From positions 87,592 through 151,591 of the forward strand of contig JTDE01000114.1 in NCBI GenBank assembly GCA_014338405.1: a stretch of 64,000 nucleotides of DNA, given 5' to 3'. Within the stretch, counting starts at the first letter, position 1, and the number at the start of each line of letters is the position of its first letter. The stretch comes from Paragonimus skrjabini miyazakii (lineage: Eukaryota; Platyhelminthes; Trematoda; Plagiorchiida; Troglotrematidae). The position numbers were made by a program, and so were the translations under genes. Of this stretch, positions 1 through 15,072 are shown piece after piece. A model generated the notes under the pieces. The model had not been told where the DNA came from and ran no database searches. It worked only from the letters and a program-made list of their open reading frames with translations.

Positions 1-3000
1 CTCTGGTTGGCACAACAGTATACGACATGCATTGAAAGATTGTTTCCAGTTTTCTGAGTAAGTGCCTTAAAGTCTGAACACTTCACTCTCATACTCGTTT
101 GCGACAGGCTCACTTTCTGCGGAATAACTAAACTCGATTTCATTCCCTGTCAAAGATGGATACCAGTAAGCAAGTCAGTCCCAGTAGTACGTTCACTTTA
201 GTTCGTGGGTGATTAGTCTGTGATGCAGCTTTGTCAACCAATAACCAACCGAACTCCTACTTACGTTACTAGCTCACATCGGATTGTGTCAAATTTCCAA
301 CCTGCTTAAGGTAAATTGTTCCCTTCTTGGATCACCCATCAAACGCGGTCGTTTTCAACTGCAATAAACCTCAAACTTGATGCAAAGATTCAGGGGATTA
401 ATCAGTGTTACTGCAACCGTATTAGTTTGGGGTGAAGTTTATGGAAATGTCACTATAATATTTGATATCATCCTCCACTGTCTATATATACTCAACGTGA
501 ATGACGATGGACAAAGCGCAAAGATCATGAGTGAAATAATGATGTAAAGGAAGTAAGTTGCCCATTAACAAAATGTTGCGCAATTTTGTGTCGAAATGTT
601 TTCAGATGTGACAATGAGTTCATGAGGGAAATAGTCTACTTTCGTTAACTTTGCACGCTGTTATGGTCTTATGCGATTGAAGCACACCGGCTAAGATGTA
701 CTTTATCCAAACGGAAGTTCACGATGTTTTGATACAGCCGGATATTAGGATTGAACAACCGTTTGTCAGAGAGTTGGGCGTCACAATTCCTGTCATGCAC
801 CCACAGTTGTTTAATGAACATGCATCAAAAGGCTTTTTTCAAATGAGATTATTTGTTATCAGTTCTTAACCGCCACAGAAACAAGTATTGTTCACCTAAG
901 ACAAAGACGCCGCCGAATTTGTCGTGCATCATGCCAGCAAACTGAACAGAGTATAAGACCAATTCGAAAAAGCCTGATTGTGCTTGTATGAAGTTAACCA
1001 TGCCAATAACCATAGTTTACAATTAGTATAGCAATATGATTACGCGTAGCAGACAAAAAAATGCTTAATTAATCCCGGGTATCAACCAACATTTCAATTT
1101 CTATGATCATCCACCTGTGACAAACACATCATGAGACTTAATAACATTTTCCCAAGAATGTGCCGTCATAGAATATTGGATCACATATTGTCAGACACGG
1201 CACAATTTCGAAAACTTCATCTCGGTACTACGAAGAGTTGTCGGTTCCTACAAAGGTTGTTTGTGAGTAAAAGTTTGCAAGTTTATTGTACGGTGTACGT
1301 AACCGTCTTCGAAATTTACAGGTGATTTATTAGGTCATTCACAACGCTTTTGAATTTAATAGTTGCACCAAATAAATTGCAAGGTTTAAACAAACAAACG
1401 GACAGCATAATAAATTTCTATAGTGAGTCCCGGCAGGAAACATCTCTTTGGAAGATAAAAAGTAGTAATGTAGTGGAAATGCCGTCTTTTGGCCCTGGTG
1501 AGCATGTCAACCAATGAAATCCAAACGAGATAAGTGCATAGTAATCGGTAAGATCACATAACTTTTACGGAATTGTGGAAAGAGACGTACTCATTGGAGA
1601 ATTTCAAGAAGGAGGCAGTGCAGTATCACAGACCCTATAAACAAAGTGTATTACTGAGTGATCCAGACCTATAACGTTTGGGGATTACATTATCATCACC
1701 AACGTCGAAGGAATACACTACTACGTATACAATAATCATATCTACAACACATTTGACTTTAAACTAAAGACCAAATGGCCCTTATTTACTGCCAAACAAA
1801 AGTAAGCTGCATGCCGTCTAAATCGCTGTCAGACTACTCGGATAACTGGAGCCCAAGAAATCCCGATTATCAGAAATGCACGATGACTACTGTTTAATCT
1901 GGGCTTGGGACCTAAGGGTGAATGGGAAGATTGTAGCAAACGTTCGTTCAATGAAGCACAATCTTTATTGTCCAACTCGCGCTTTCTGACGTCACGTGCG
2001 GGATCGCGTTTCAGAATCGGAATTCCAGTTCAAAACGCAGTGGCAGTTTCTATTTACACGTCGTGTGCACTTCTGTCTAGTTTTGTGCGTGTGGCTGATG
2101 CCCTCGTGCCACAGGTTTCTGGCTGTCATTTCTCGTCCGTTGATCTGATTTCGTTAAGTGGTGGCTGTTGTCTGCAATTTACTCACTACGGGCTTTGACC
2201 ATAACCCCCATCCTGTCGAGGTATTTTACCAAGTATGGGACTAATCACGCCTTCGATTTGGTCATCTATTACGATGTGAGACCAAAGTTTCCATTGTTGG
2301 GAATGTTGTTCAAATAATTCTTGAATTTAGGGATGTCAAACTGGTGGTCAAGTGTGGTTTGCCTCTTTCTTTCTCAGTGTAAATTGAACATTTCAACTGT
2401 TTCACTTAAATCGATAATGCCAGTTGTTCCACTGCTCCAACAGAATCTCTGAAATCTCCATTCACACTTGCAACCTATTATGGTTGATTAGCAGCGCTCC
2501 AACCTCCCTGCTCCAACTTAGCGAATGTTCATTTAGCCTGGTTCAGTACACAGCCTTATTGATGTTTTGGTCGTGGACTAGGTTCTGAATGTAAATAATT
2601 TGTAACTGACACAGGCGTATCTTGGACAGTGTATTTCTTTCTGGGGTTTTGTTGTTAAATTGACTGACTGACCAAAAACTAATTCACAAGTCATTGATGC
2701 TGTCCTTCCATTTGAATAAATTACAATTCCTACTGGACCTGTAGAATAAATATAGCTGCAAATTCGCCTACAGAATTCAATAATGAATCTCACTGAAATG
2801 CGACTCTCTGCGGGCCGTTGACCACTGTTGACTTTGACAGTAAAGTTTTGATAAAAAGGAGTACCCAAGCGATAACTTTAAGTACTCGTTTATCAAGCAG
2901 GAGATTCGTTTTCTATCAACGGCTTTCCAAAATGACAAGTCGGACGAAATCGGTTTAAGATTTGTTCACAGTGTTTTCTGCAACCAGCAACTGTTTAGAC

Positions 3001-6000
3001 ATTACAGTTGACTTGATATACAAATAGAAGTCCTAGGATCATAACTCAATAAGCACGTGACAGACAGGAATCATACATGTAATGATAAAAATGCGGCTCT
3101 AAAGAACTTCAGAACCAAACATAATAACAGTGACCTCTAAGTTTTTCGAAAACGTTACTACCAAACAAAACCCTTATGTATTTCATAGCCTGAGATAGAA
3201 AGGTTCTATGGTTTTCAACTGAAGTTACAATATTTATTAGAAGGCCACTGGCCGGTTGCATCACTGAAAATGAGAATGGGCCACTAGTTTTACATGCTGA
3301 ATAGTAATGACGGCGCATTAAGCCAGCTAGCCGGTATGTACAAGCCGGTGGGGACGCGATGTAACATCTAAATATGTAGATGAACACGACTGTGTGGTTA
3401 CTAACTGGAATTGTTTGTGGCAAACTAGTTCTGGTGGAAATCTACGTCAGTGCCCCAGGACTAGCGCGATCGTTCTGATGGTGTGACTTTCTGACGTGCT
3501 AAAATGGACGATCTCTGACTGATGACTCTTTCAGCAGGCAACAACGACAAGTGATTATTAGCAGAGACAAACTAGGAGAAGAGCCCAGCAAAGAAACTGT
3601 TCAAGAAGAATGGAAGAGACTGTTGAACGTTGTAGTCGTTGGGATAATGCAATACCGTTTGCATGTTGAAACAAACTTGAACCATACCACACGTAGACTA
3701 TCGAGTTTCTAATGTTCACCTAAAATTGGTTGACTCTCCAGTAGTTATTAATCTAGTACCCCTTATAAGTTGCTTAGATCAAATGAACGGATGACTTACT
3801 CAAACCTCTTCCGTCTCCTTAAACATGACTGGATATTAGCTAAATGAGCCTGGTGCTTTGCTTCAGTAGGTTCATCCATTCCAGGTCCTGAAAAACAGAT
3901 TTTGGAAACAGTCTCTCCTAAAACCAGCGTATGTGACGTTCTCATTGCGTACAGTTTACCTCCTAGATAAGCAACGGCTGTCACAGAGATGAGCCACTCA
4001 CATTCATCTATTCAACATATTATTTAGCAATGATGTTGAATCAAAATCGATTAAAACTGTCTGCAAAATGAAGCGTTTGACTGCATATGTTACTTTTCTA
4101 ACCCAAATATCTTACTCGTTGAGGTGAGTTCGAGGACTTTCGTTAATACTAACCGAATATGATCAATGTTTCATATTTAACTAAACATTTCCTCTGGTCA
4201 ACTTTAAAAGGAAAAGTGTGATAAGAGGGTTTTTCCTGCTATGGATTGTCAGAACAATATACTGTTGTTGAGACTGGAAATTGCATCTCACTTTTATGCT
4301 TTTCCGTTTAGTTTGCTAACCAATGTTTTAATAATTTTGAAATGATTATAACTGCCGCTGAATCGACAGCGGTGTTTCACAAAATTCCAGACCGCGTGTT
4401 ATTGTCCATTTTGTCAAGTAGCTGTTGCAACTTTACGTTAAAAGTGGAAAATCCCATGTGCAGTGGACCACATCAGTGGATCGAAAGTTTAGACATGGTG
4501 AGCCACCTTGCAACCGAGAATAGACGTCCGTTTAACATGCGGTAAGCAATGCACTTTCGTTACTGACCACATACTGAGCGCCACTGTCGAACCAACAAGT
4601 TGGATGGCCCCGTCACATTCATTTCCAGCCATCTCAGTGTTTTTGCGGAATGCGCTTCAGTATTCAAGGAAACAAGTTCCCTACTCGAGTTGCCTACCAT
4701 AAAATCCAGGGAATTTCATCATCAAAGCATTTCCATACTGCCAGACCAGCTTTTGTGTACACAGCTTGAACTAAGTTGTTCGATAAGATATATTTATTTT
4801 ATTCAGATATTTCTATGAACGGCAAAGAGCCAGATGTGGGTTATTCTGTCTGAATAAATTGCTAACGCGTGATAAAGCTTTGGTACGTTACCGACATATC
4901 AACAATGATCTGACATGAAGAAGTTGGACTTTCTCAGAGTTCCCAACAAGGACTGTTAAAGGTGTCTACACTAAACAAGGCCAGCCACCCAAGGCATTGT
5001 TCGGTGATCTTGTAGCACCAACGAAAACATTTTCTCACCGATCAACACCTACTGAGCCTATGTATACATCCACCGGTTTTATCTCCAACATATCACTTTC
5101 AGAAAACTAGTTATAACAACCTATCGTACAATCAGTAGTTTACAAGCATATGTCTCTCAGTAACTTGTATACTTCTTCTAGACCCAGAAAATCCGTTGGG
5201 TCACGCTCAAACGCTTGCCATTAAGATCCTATGAATGGTTTGAAAGCCACTTCCATGAAATATCGACAATATTTTTCAATCTCGCGCTATAAACGCCATT
5301 CTTATAAAGGTCCACCAGATTCTATAAACTTGAAGGGTCGAGCCGTTAATATTTTGCAGAATAATGCAAGAGTTTAGCTTACAACGTCACCCATGGCAAA
5401 TTTAAACAAACATACAAAAAGAGCATTTGCTCAGCAGTTTTGTTGATTTAAAGCTGAGCACTACTCACAGGTGAGCGCTGCCTTCACAAATCAGCTGCAC
5501 TGATGGTCAGTTCTACTTGCAGCTGAGGCACTGGGCAGCTTTGGTTTTTGCCTTTTTCAGACTGCATTTCTATATCTTTTTCGGAATTAGAGCTTGAACC
5601 AAAGGCCATGTGAAACCATTAAGTAAACTACGACTCCATTTGTTTGGTACCCATCATGACCGACTCATCGTCGCTGGGACGTCTAGTCTTAAATTGCCTA
5701 TGATCAAAACCCAGTTGCCATCCCGTGCTCCCCGACCGATAAGTCACCCGTCTGAACAAGTTTGGCACGGTTGTGTCACTACCTGTTTGAACTCAGTGAT
5801 TCAATGGCCATTGTAATTATCAGTAACGTTTCTGCTTTGCTCACTGACAGTAAACGCAGTCACCCGCTTCAGTTCATATGCACTTTTCACACACGATCAT
5901 TACTTGCAAACAATATTTCAGTCGTGTCTAATATGAGGTCAATGGTGCAGTGGTCAACATGGCTGCCTCATGAAATCGTAATGAGGCTTCTAATTTCGAT

Positions 6001-8734
6001 CGTGGCAAAAATATGCACTACAGACGAGCTCTAACAAGAGCGAAACTGGAATCTGGTGCATCCTATCGAAAAAGGCTAGCTAGAAACTCTACCCGAATTT
6101 GATCACGTGTGAGTGAGGTTCAACTTTAAACATATGTACACGATGTACATAAGAAATTCAGACACAGGTTTTGCTTAATAACCTAGTTAACTGATTGTAA
6201 AAGGCTTACGCTTGAATCATGGTTTATTTGAACACAGAAGGCACCTTATTATATGAAAAACCTTCAGTTGTTTTGAAAGTTTTAAGTGAAAACATTCTCA
6301 GCAGAATACGTCGTGGTTCAGAATGGCGTTAGCTCGTCTCACAGTGGACAACCTACTAACACTAATACGTATTCACATTTCATAAACACAGCCTATTGGA
6401 TAAACCAAATATTTCAGCTAGCCAACTGACTTAAAATTTGCGTGTCCTCGTGGAAATGGTAAGACAACCGATGAAGATGTTCAAATATTTACTGCAGGCC
6501 TCAGTGTCAGCTTTCAGATGGAAAGTAACTGAATTTGATCAAAGTTAACTGGCCATTTACCCTTCGCATTTGTTCACATTATTGATATAGTAGTGGTTTT
6601 TAGTGTTAAATAGCCCAAGTGAACATAGCAGAAAGTAGTATATTTCGAAGAGTTTAGAGCATAAGTTCTAAACCGTTAAGCATTTTCCCGTTATAATGCA
6701 ATTGGCGTATTCAAAAATCTGGTATGCGCGAGATGAGACGATATTGATTGTGGGTAAACAGTCTTGGTCCGTGTTTGCTCCACAGCAAGCGAGCTGTCGC
6801 AATCAACCGAAACATCAACAGCTTAACAAGGAAGATTTCTTCGGTTGCCGTAATGCTCACAAAGTACTTCCAATTCAATATTCTTTTCGGCCTCCCATAA
6901 AACATGAAGTATTTCAGACATATCTTTATTAAACATAGTTGCGTTTCTGATTCTGTTTACCGAAATGCTGTACACGGCGCCACTCACATTTCTGTGTTTA
7001 GGTGAATCAATAAAATTCTGCTGACTTTAGCGGTTGTGTTTGAAGTTATCCTAATTCACATAATGTCTCATTTTCATGGGCATAGATATTGTGAAAATGA
7101 AACATAGAACTTTCCTTTTATGTATCATCTCCGGAGTTAGTTTCCTAGAAACATTAACTGAAGAGTAAATTGAGGTTGAATTGACTACTACTGCGGTGAA
7201 GATGAGCGATCGTAATATACTACTCATACCACTGCTATTCAGTAGTGGGACCGGAGCATATATTTTGACATCATACATGCCGCAGGAAAAATGCAGGAAG
7301 GAAAATCAGAGTGCAGCATCGCCCATAATGGTCCCTGCTACTTAAAGGAACTGAACATTGACGTCTGCGGCAGCCGAGACGGTCTGGGGCCGAATACCGC
7401 GTGCAAATGAGTGGTTTTGTTTCGGGTCTTGTTTAAACGCTTAACCTATGTGTTGCTTTGTCGAACAAACTACCCTTGTGCCATCCGCGTTCTTGGATCA
7501 CAACAGTACGTCAGTTTATAAAATCTATTTATTTGATTAATTTGATTGTCTTTTGTGACCCACTAAAACATACCTGATGCTAGCGTTTTTGTGTCAAGTT
7601 AACTGGGGCAGAGATGTAGTACACAATCAAGTGAATTCAAAGGCGTACACTTGGATGTTATATTGCAGAATGCTTTCAGCTTGACAAAACTTACGGATGG
7701 TTCGATCACTTTTTCAACATTATGTAATTACCGAGTCTCACAGCAGTTGCTAATGTTTCTAGTCATAATATATTTTTATGTAAATTGATTTTACAACGCA
7801 GTTACCTTATACTTCGCATTATTCACACATCAAATTACTCGCAATTACAGGTGATTTTAGTCTTTTTTGCGTAGTGTGTCTTTTTTGACACTTCGAAGTG
7901 TTAAACCATTGATTTTATTCAGATTTAAAATTATGTCACACTGAAGAATCTATTCCTAGGCTAACAGTCATTTCACCGGGCTTCCGCTCCCCTGCTTGTC
8001 CAATAAAACCTGACTGTAGACCGATGTGATTTGGTCACACATTTGTGCTGAGAACAGATGTGTGAATACACCTACGCTTTAATGAGAAAAATCGTAGCGA
8101 TAGAATTGACATGGAACAGGTTCAACTGTTATTGGCAAGCACTGTGTAAAAGGAGTGCCGTATGAGAGACACTAGCATCAAAGAATGGCATGGACCATGA
8201 AGATGACCGATCTCGGTCAGTTCTTTATTGCGGTAGGATTTGGTAGTCAGACCACATGGTACATCAGGTTTATCAGAATTTTGTGCTTGTTTAACAAAAG
8301 GTTAATGAAAAATATTTGTCCCAGTTCATAACGCGATGAATCAAGAAAGCAGAGGATTTATTGCTATGTATGGGAACATTTAAGTTAATGAGATTGGTGG
8401 ACTGTACAGATGAGGCTTGTAAGAAAACTCAGTGTTTGTATTTTCGGGCATCGTAAGTTCACAGACTTTGTCGATCCGTAAAGCCGGGCAAAATCATCCA
8501 TCTATAGCTGAGTATATGACGTGAGTAAGCTAGATCGATCTGTTTTCTCACCTCGTGTGTAGGCCTGACATTAGGATCCGATCACTAGCAACAAGATCGT
8601 CAGCATTTTGGAAAATCTTGTTACGTGCAGGTGCAGCTTGATTCGTGCCCTGAGGAGAAAACAGAAAGTAATTTTACCAATCAACCGGAATGCAAAGCGT
8701 TTTCAAAGACAAACAAAATTACATACAATTTCAG
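1..8734. other. No confident gene
   Basis: Non-coding-looking DNA with only short open frames. Two weak exon-like stretches were seen but are not called: + strand to 4,498, ending GACATG|GTGAGC, and - strand around 2,730-2,600 with several Cys. No transposon domain was recognised. Confidence 0.6.
1987..1998 (+). promoter_or_regulatory. Overlapping CRE and E-box motifs
   Basis: TGACGTCA (full CRE palindrome) overlaps CACGTG (E-box) in TGACGTCACGTG, within a CpG-richer stretch at about 1,950-2,130. These are binding sites for CREB/ATF and bHLH factors respectively. No transcription start or gene is evident nearby, so function is unproven. Confidence 0.2.
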
Positions 8735-8850
8735 GTCAAAATATGTTGGATAGTGAGTTGAAAATATTTTCGAATTCACTGAAAAGAGTACAAATTTTAA
8801 GACACGGCACACCACGCGAACTAATTCACAAATTAATAATTACCGTGATG
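8735..8850 (+). CDS. Possible internal exon, function unknown
   Basis: TACAATTTCAG is followed by 116 open nucleotides (phase 1 start, phase 0 end) and a GTAAGG donor. The peptide begins GQNMLDSELKIFSNS and ends ELIHKLIITVM, with an amphipathic helical look. Both borders are good matches to splice consensus, which is why it is listed. I do not recognise the family, and no neighbouring exon is certain. Confidence 0.3.
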
Positions 8851-11800
8851 GTAAGGAATTAGAATGAAAGTTTTTTCCCAGGAGAATTTTATAAGTGTTG
8901 AAAAATGAATTAAACGGGTTAATTTAAAGTCTAAGGACGAGAGCGGAGAAGAATTCACGTGCACTGGTTTGCATTCTGTTTAACTGTTACACAATTAAGC
9001 ATCCGATTGCTGCCTAAGAACACAGAGAAAAAGTTATAACGTGCATTGAGGCCTTAATTTGTAAACCAATTAGGATTACTACGTGGTTTATTGGATCTAA
9101 GTAGATGCTTACGGCGCGCGATCTTTGCTTCAACCGGGCCGTTTTGCTGAAAACCATATTCAGTTATCGAAAAATTACAATATTTCAGTTTACATATTCT
9201 TTATCAGTTGTGTCACTTATTATTATTTGTAATGAAATTGAATAAGTAAACAAAACAATTAATCTCACATTTCACCAATCTGCAATTCACGTGTTTACAT
9301 ATATGGGGTGAGTTGCTTTCGTTCAGACCATTCTTGTGTGATAACTACGTTTTCGTACATACATAGGTAATTTAAAAGTAACACCCGATGGATGTGTCTA
9401 GGAATGAAATACTAATATCTTAGTATTGCAATGGCTTTTGTATCGTATTGATGCAAACAAACACTAAAGGAATCACGTATTGTGTAGCTAAACTGTCTGA
9501 TGTACCACAGGCAGCAGTAGCTGCAAGTGAATCAGCCATCAGCGTTTCATCTGTGGTCAAATTTTTCACCGTGGAAGCAACCTCGAACGGTCCTTTTGAG
9601 TATGTATGGCTGTACCATGATCTATTTCGTGACATTCAACACAGAACTATGAAATGGAAAAAACGAAGAAGTGGAGAAGATAAACTGAGTCCATCACGAC
9701 TGGCCCTCTACTGAATCCCCAGGAACAGTTTACGATCTCAATTTTCTACATATCAGGATGCAGGGATGATCCTGAGACCTACCGAGCGACCGTGTTGCTT
9801 TCAGCGGCCTTCAAAGTAACGGAGAGATTACTAGTCAACTCTCGTCCGGCCGAGTTCGAAGGTCTTGAATCTGTCACCAAATAGTAACATGGTGTCCGTA
9901 GGGGATTTTTCTGCACTCTGAATAAGCTGACTGATCAAGGCTTTTTCTTGAAGGTTGTCGATGTAAAACTGGTCATTCGAGTGGTTCATCCCGACGTTTT
10001 CACAGCATTGAATTCGTTGAAGTTTGTTTGGTACACCTATGATTCTATGACTGGTGCTATGTTGATTGTTGAATTTGATGAGGCGCAGTTGGTTTGCTCG
10101 TCCAATGTCGGTCACAAGTTTGCCTATATTTTGCCGTTTACTGAGTACACTCAACAATGATGATGAGGTTTCATACTACGGCTACAAACAGAGAATGTAT
10201 GTTGTATTCATTTCAGTAAGTATCACTGAATACTTACTGATTTGAAACAATCTGGATCACGAATTTTATTCTGATCTATTTACCAAAACTTCCTTGCTTG
10301 GCATTGTTTGATAGGCATTCAACGTCATCTTTACCGGGTGGTTCTAATCAGCTGACTTTTCGTTGACTGGTGGCTACTTTGAAAATTCTTTTATGTTTGC
10401 TACATTTTAAAAGTATATTCTGTTAGTCAATTTGAGTATCCCGTCAAATAATGTTCAGAGTGATAGAACCTTTTGTTGTTATAACTTTTGCCTATTGCGC
10501 CGATAATACCGAGAGATGTAACCTGACAGAACGATTTGAACTGTCCACACCAGTGGTCCGTAGAAAATTAATTGCCTTTCATTGTCAACGAATGCGAAGT
10601 CGTGCATATTCATCATAAAAATCGTGTTGAATATCACATTAGTGACACAAATCACCCCGCATCAGTAAGCAAATTAGACCTAGGTACCATAATGACATAG
10701 TTTGCGTATGGCTGCATATTGGACAGCCATATTTAAAGTTTAATAATTGACTTTGAACACTTTAGACAAAAGTTGTGATTCATTCCACTCTGAAGTGTTT
10801 CTAACTTCCTTCACCTCCATACTCCACTCATATCTGTACCGAGCACACGGGACTGTCGTTTTTATATTAAAAAGATTTGGTGCCTATTGAAAATGTTCTG
10901 AGACAGGACACCGAGGGAACTGTAGGTTCAAAGAAATTATTTACCTAGAACGATTGGTAGAATTCAGCCAATTCTCAATGAATGATACATATCCCAGTGG
11001 CGACTTAATTCATAACTGCAAAAGACTCCACGCTTCGGGTTATCCACTGACACGTCTCCTACCAGAAAAGGATGAACGTCACTCACTGAAATTTTTTATA
11101 GGATGGGCAGGTTACCTTACAGACAGACTTACTCTATAGATACATTCAGTTCACACTGAAACGCACTGCCTAATTCTGTGATCACAGTGAATTGGTTTGC
11201 GGTTCTAAACTTTGACATCATCAGCACACACGTCAGTTGCAACTCTGTGGTCACTGTGCTTTTCCTAACCATCATTCTGGCCCATTCCCATACGTAATTA
11301 AACGCACATGTATGGCTGAATTTTGCATTGTTGCTGACATGATAGTACGCCAGGGGCTTTATTGAAAATTCCTTTCATTTGTTGTCATCTGGTGATTTTC
11401 ACACCTGCAAACGATCTAATAAATCTTTCCACCAACAACGAGAAAACAGGAACACACATGCAAAGGTAATTTCTCCCCTCTTGTATCAACTTAAGAATCC
11501 GTGAAACAGCTATCAGATACAAATTGCCGAGATCACAATTTAACAGAATCTAGGCGGTACTTAGATTTTTGATTACAAGCAATTCATCAGTCGCCCGGTA
11601 ATTCGCTTAAAGTCCAGACCTCATTGTTCGAGAATCTCAATCAGTGTTTTTACGCAAACATACAAACTTCATGATTGATTTTTCTCTTAGTCGTATCCAT
11701 CAGCTCGTAACGATAGGTTTACTTCTGTGTCAGCAGCCTCTGGCTAGTTAATAAAAGCATAACAAGTTCAACTGGATAGGCGTTTCTACAGCCTAAGTCA

Positions 11801-14800
11801 AACTTGCTGCTAATGTGACCGTGACGAAGCTGATATGATTATACTGAGTATATCACTTAATGCAGTGCTTTGTTCAGACAAAATGGAACCATATTTGGTG
11901 ACAGATTACAGCGGGGTAGGCAGCATAGTGGAAAAGCAACTACGCTTTGTGCTTTGACTGACATTCCATCGGTTACGTGAACTGAGTGGACTATCTATCA
12001 GTCATCTATCGTAGTATTAGTGGGCAATGAGATGGGGAAGTGATCCAAAATGAATCAACTGGTCCTACTTGAAGTAAAATAACGCACCCCATAGAATGGA
12101 GTTAAGTAATTAATACAAGGCGATCGGGCTTCTGTTGCGCTTGTTATTTTTATTTACAAATAGCTGGTCATATTTTTTTTTCAATAACTAGTGTATGCTT
12201 ACCGATTCGTGTTTAGTTCAGTTGATTGGACGTGTTTGGTTTTCTCTGATCGATTTTCGCATTGTTTTGAAGACTGTAATGGAGGCACTCTTCAGCTCAC
12301 AGTAATCGATGGCTACCTTTTCACTGTGCTGTCTCGGCATAAAAACAAACTACTACTGATTGAATTGATTGAAGATTATCTAATACAAGGACCAACATCA
12401 TTTTTATTAGCCGTAAATTCTTCTGAACATATCAATTGTGTAACACCAGTAGGGTTATTTTACCAGGTCACGATGGGATCTGTCCACGGAAATTTTATCC
12501 TATTGTGAAATAGAACGAAGGGCTGGATCCCACTGTAATTTAAAAAATTGTTTATATTGAGTTATGTGAGAGTACAAGTGCGCAATATGCATGCTTCTCA
12601 AGATAATCTACGTAACTAGTTTTTAATGCAAGCGTGGACTTGGATATTAAGTCAGTGTACTGTGCAACGGCAAATATGAAAAAAAATCTTGGAAAACTAC
12701 AGGAAATATGGAAGCAAAGCTGATCAGTAAAACAACCTCTGTAACGTGCAGTCGAAACCAGCTAGCGCGCACAGGTTGAATTTGAATTGTGTATCGGGGC
12801 GTGCTGCTGTATTGTCAAAGCCGTTTTAGTTTTCGTTTGAATAAGTCGTGTGCATGGCTGACTGAGCCTTTGGCCCATGCTTGTTTCTTGTTGTTTCCTT
12901 TCACAGGACTGTCGCTGGAAGAACACCGTCCTCCGGTGTCTCCACGTTGCCCAACGGTTGGTCCGCAGGTGTGACGGACAACCCGAGTAGAAACAGCCGG
13001 CTGCAGGTTACACTTTGAACTCTGATTGCTAGAATGTAGTTTGTTGAAGCAAACGTTTCTCTTTAAAATGTATCCCACAGACAATTCACCAGGATCTGGC
13101 AAATTGTTTCTAAATTCGTGGACTGATTGAGGGACATTCAAAACTCAACCAGATTTTTGTTTTGTTATTGATCTATCATGTGAAACCTCTAGTAATTTGC
13201 AAAATCACCAAGTGCTTATATAGTTGTTCCGTGTAATTCCTTTCATGTTCATCTTTCAAAGTGCATTAAGTTTGCTCAGATATTGATAATTTCTTCATTA
13301 AAGACACGATTGAGTCTGAAATATGACAGAAGACTCTATGGACGAGGCAGTTTCACTCGACTTTCAAGCATGTAAATTGCGTTCTTCATATTAATTTCCA
13401 AAACGCGCCTACTATTTTTGTCAACGTCTTGTTTGACGGACTGCCACAAGAGTGATGTACACACAAATGAAAACTTAGGAAATCGATAGTTATAGCACCA
13501 GGCATTCTCTTAGACTGCTCGCCAATAGCAAATGGAACTTGATATGAACAACACAACCCTTGTGTGTTTTGGAACCTGTTACCTTTCTAACATGGGACAT
13601 CTTAAAATATTAAATAAATTTTCAAGCATAGCGATGAAAATGATGGAAACTTGCGTAAATGTTCTCTCACGCGAATGGTATTGAGTGAGTTTGTTTAACA
13701 TTTTACTATCAAGTGACTTTGTACAGTACAGTCACCTTGTTCATAATGAGGTAGGAACAATTCGGCAAACGGATGAAATATATCTAACTATTGGCGCGTT
13801 TCAAGAAGGACTGTAGTACATACGAATAAACAATACTTAAAACGTGATGTAGAGAAAAGGGAACTAAATTGAAACTTGCAGTACACATTGTACTTCGTTC
13901 GTGCTTGTAAGAGAGCAAGAGTTACGTTTCAGTGTTTCGACATAGCTGATTACTAATTTTTACAACCATTACTCCTTACGCAAACTCTTTAAGGACAACT
14001 TCTTTATACAAATCTATTAACTTGTACTGAACCAACAGGCTGGGTCTAGTCGCATGATGCGTCATGACAGTTGACACCCTTCCATAACCTAGAGACTGGT
14101 TGGGAACTAACTGTGGATAGCAGCGTGTCAGTTTCTATACCCGCTAAACTCATTAACATAACGTATACTGGGGCATTTTTGACGAGTGAAATCCTCGAAA
14201 CGCTGAATGACGAACGTTGCAAAAGATTCACAAAGTTTCTTTTATTGTCAGAACTTCTCTTGTGTATGTTTTTTACTTGTGGTATTTAGGCCAGATCAAG
14301 TCAGTCTACTGATAGAGAATCGGGGTCGAGTGAGCTGTTTTCAATTTATAGTATCTTGCTGATTCGGTAGAAACGAGGGTCCAACTGGTAGGCTTGCTCA
14401 CTTTGACGGCCTCCACTATCTACTCACTCAAAACTATAGCACCCAAAACAAAAGCAAACGACCACTTGTATTCAGCAAGTAATTACAGGCTCGTTTGCTT
14501 CAACTGACAACACAGCGTATTTATTTATAAGCCTGTGTGTATATGATAGACATATTCCTTCGACCTATACTTCGTTTTCCGATTAGACTGTAGCCGTGCG
14601 ACCTACATCATAGTCACACATATCTACTGTGCAGTAGAAGAGATGACAGCCCGTTTGCAAGCGTCTTGTTTGTAGTTTTTTGTTCCTGAAAATGTTCGGA
14701 TCAACTTCCCTGGTTGTCGCAAAGTATGAATCATCTACCGGTTACCTGAACAACAGTTGATTATTACAGGCTCGTTCGTGAGGCTTCATCTACTGGAAGA

Positions 14801-14864
14801 TAAAAGTCATTATAATATTTTCGTTGTGATCGTGGTGGACTTATGAAGAACAACCAGGCATATA
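8851..14864. other. No confident gene
   Basis: Apart from the exon-like stretch at 12.2 kb, a 108-codon - strand frame at 9,831-10,157 (Gln/Asn/Lys-rich, GVPNKLQRIQCCENVG) and an overlapping + strand frame are open without splice signals or a family match. The rest shows nothing. Confidence 0.55.
12192..12466 (+). CDS. Possible exon, function unknown
   Basis: A long pyrimidine tract ending AATAACTAG opens a 275-nt frame whose peptide alternates hydrophobic and polar residues (GGTLQLTVIDGYLFTVLS, then KNKLLLIELIEDYLI), suggesting beta strands. It could end at CAG|GTCACG, a weak donor, and the frame stays open to 12,508. No motif identifies a family. It could equally be a chance open frame. 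Confidence 0.22.
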
Positions 14865-14995
14865 GGGTCCCGTATCTCAGCTGATAGAGCGTCTGCCGCC
14901 TTTTGACATGCTGCTTCGGTCGGTAGTTCGAATCCAGCCGAAACTCTGATTTTTCCCAGTTGGGTTCCATCCAAATAATTGAATCTACTAAACTA
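14865..14995 (+). repeat. tRNA-derived SINE
   Basis: The head resembles a tRNA gene: an A-box-like TCTCAGCTGATAGAGC (14,875-14,890) and a B box GGTAGTTCGAATCC (14,922-14,935), the internal promoter of RNA polymerase III. The T-stem does not pair cleanly, so it is not a working tRNA. The DNA after the B box (GAAACTCTGATTTTTCCCAG) resembles the same part of the copy at 48.06 kb, which points to a shared SINE family. The 3' border is approximate. Confidence 0.55.
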
Positions 14996-15072
14996 CTCGT
15001 TAGTAATATTGAGCACTTCTTTAAATCGTGCTTTGTAACCATTCTCCTTTAAGCTTTTGTTATTGAACTGAC

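Noticed and set aside
9831..10157. 108-codon - strand frame as a protein gene
   Set aside because: Composition is protein-like, but there is no start context, splice border or recognised motif, and an opposite-strand frame overlaps it.
14871..14950. A functional tRNA gene
   Set aside because: A and B boxes are present but the T-stem and acceptor stem do not pair, so it is a tRNA-derived repeat.
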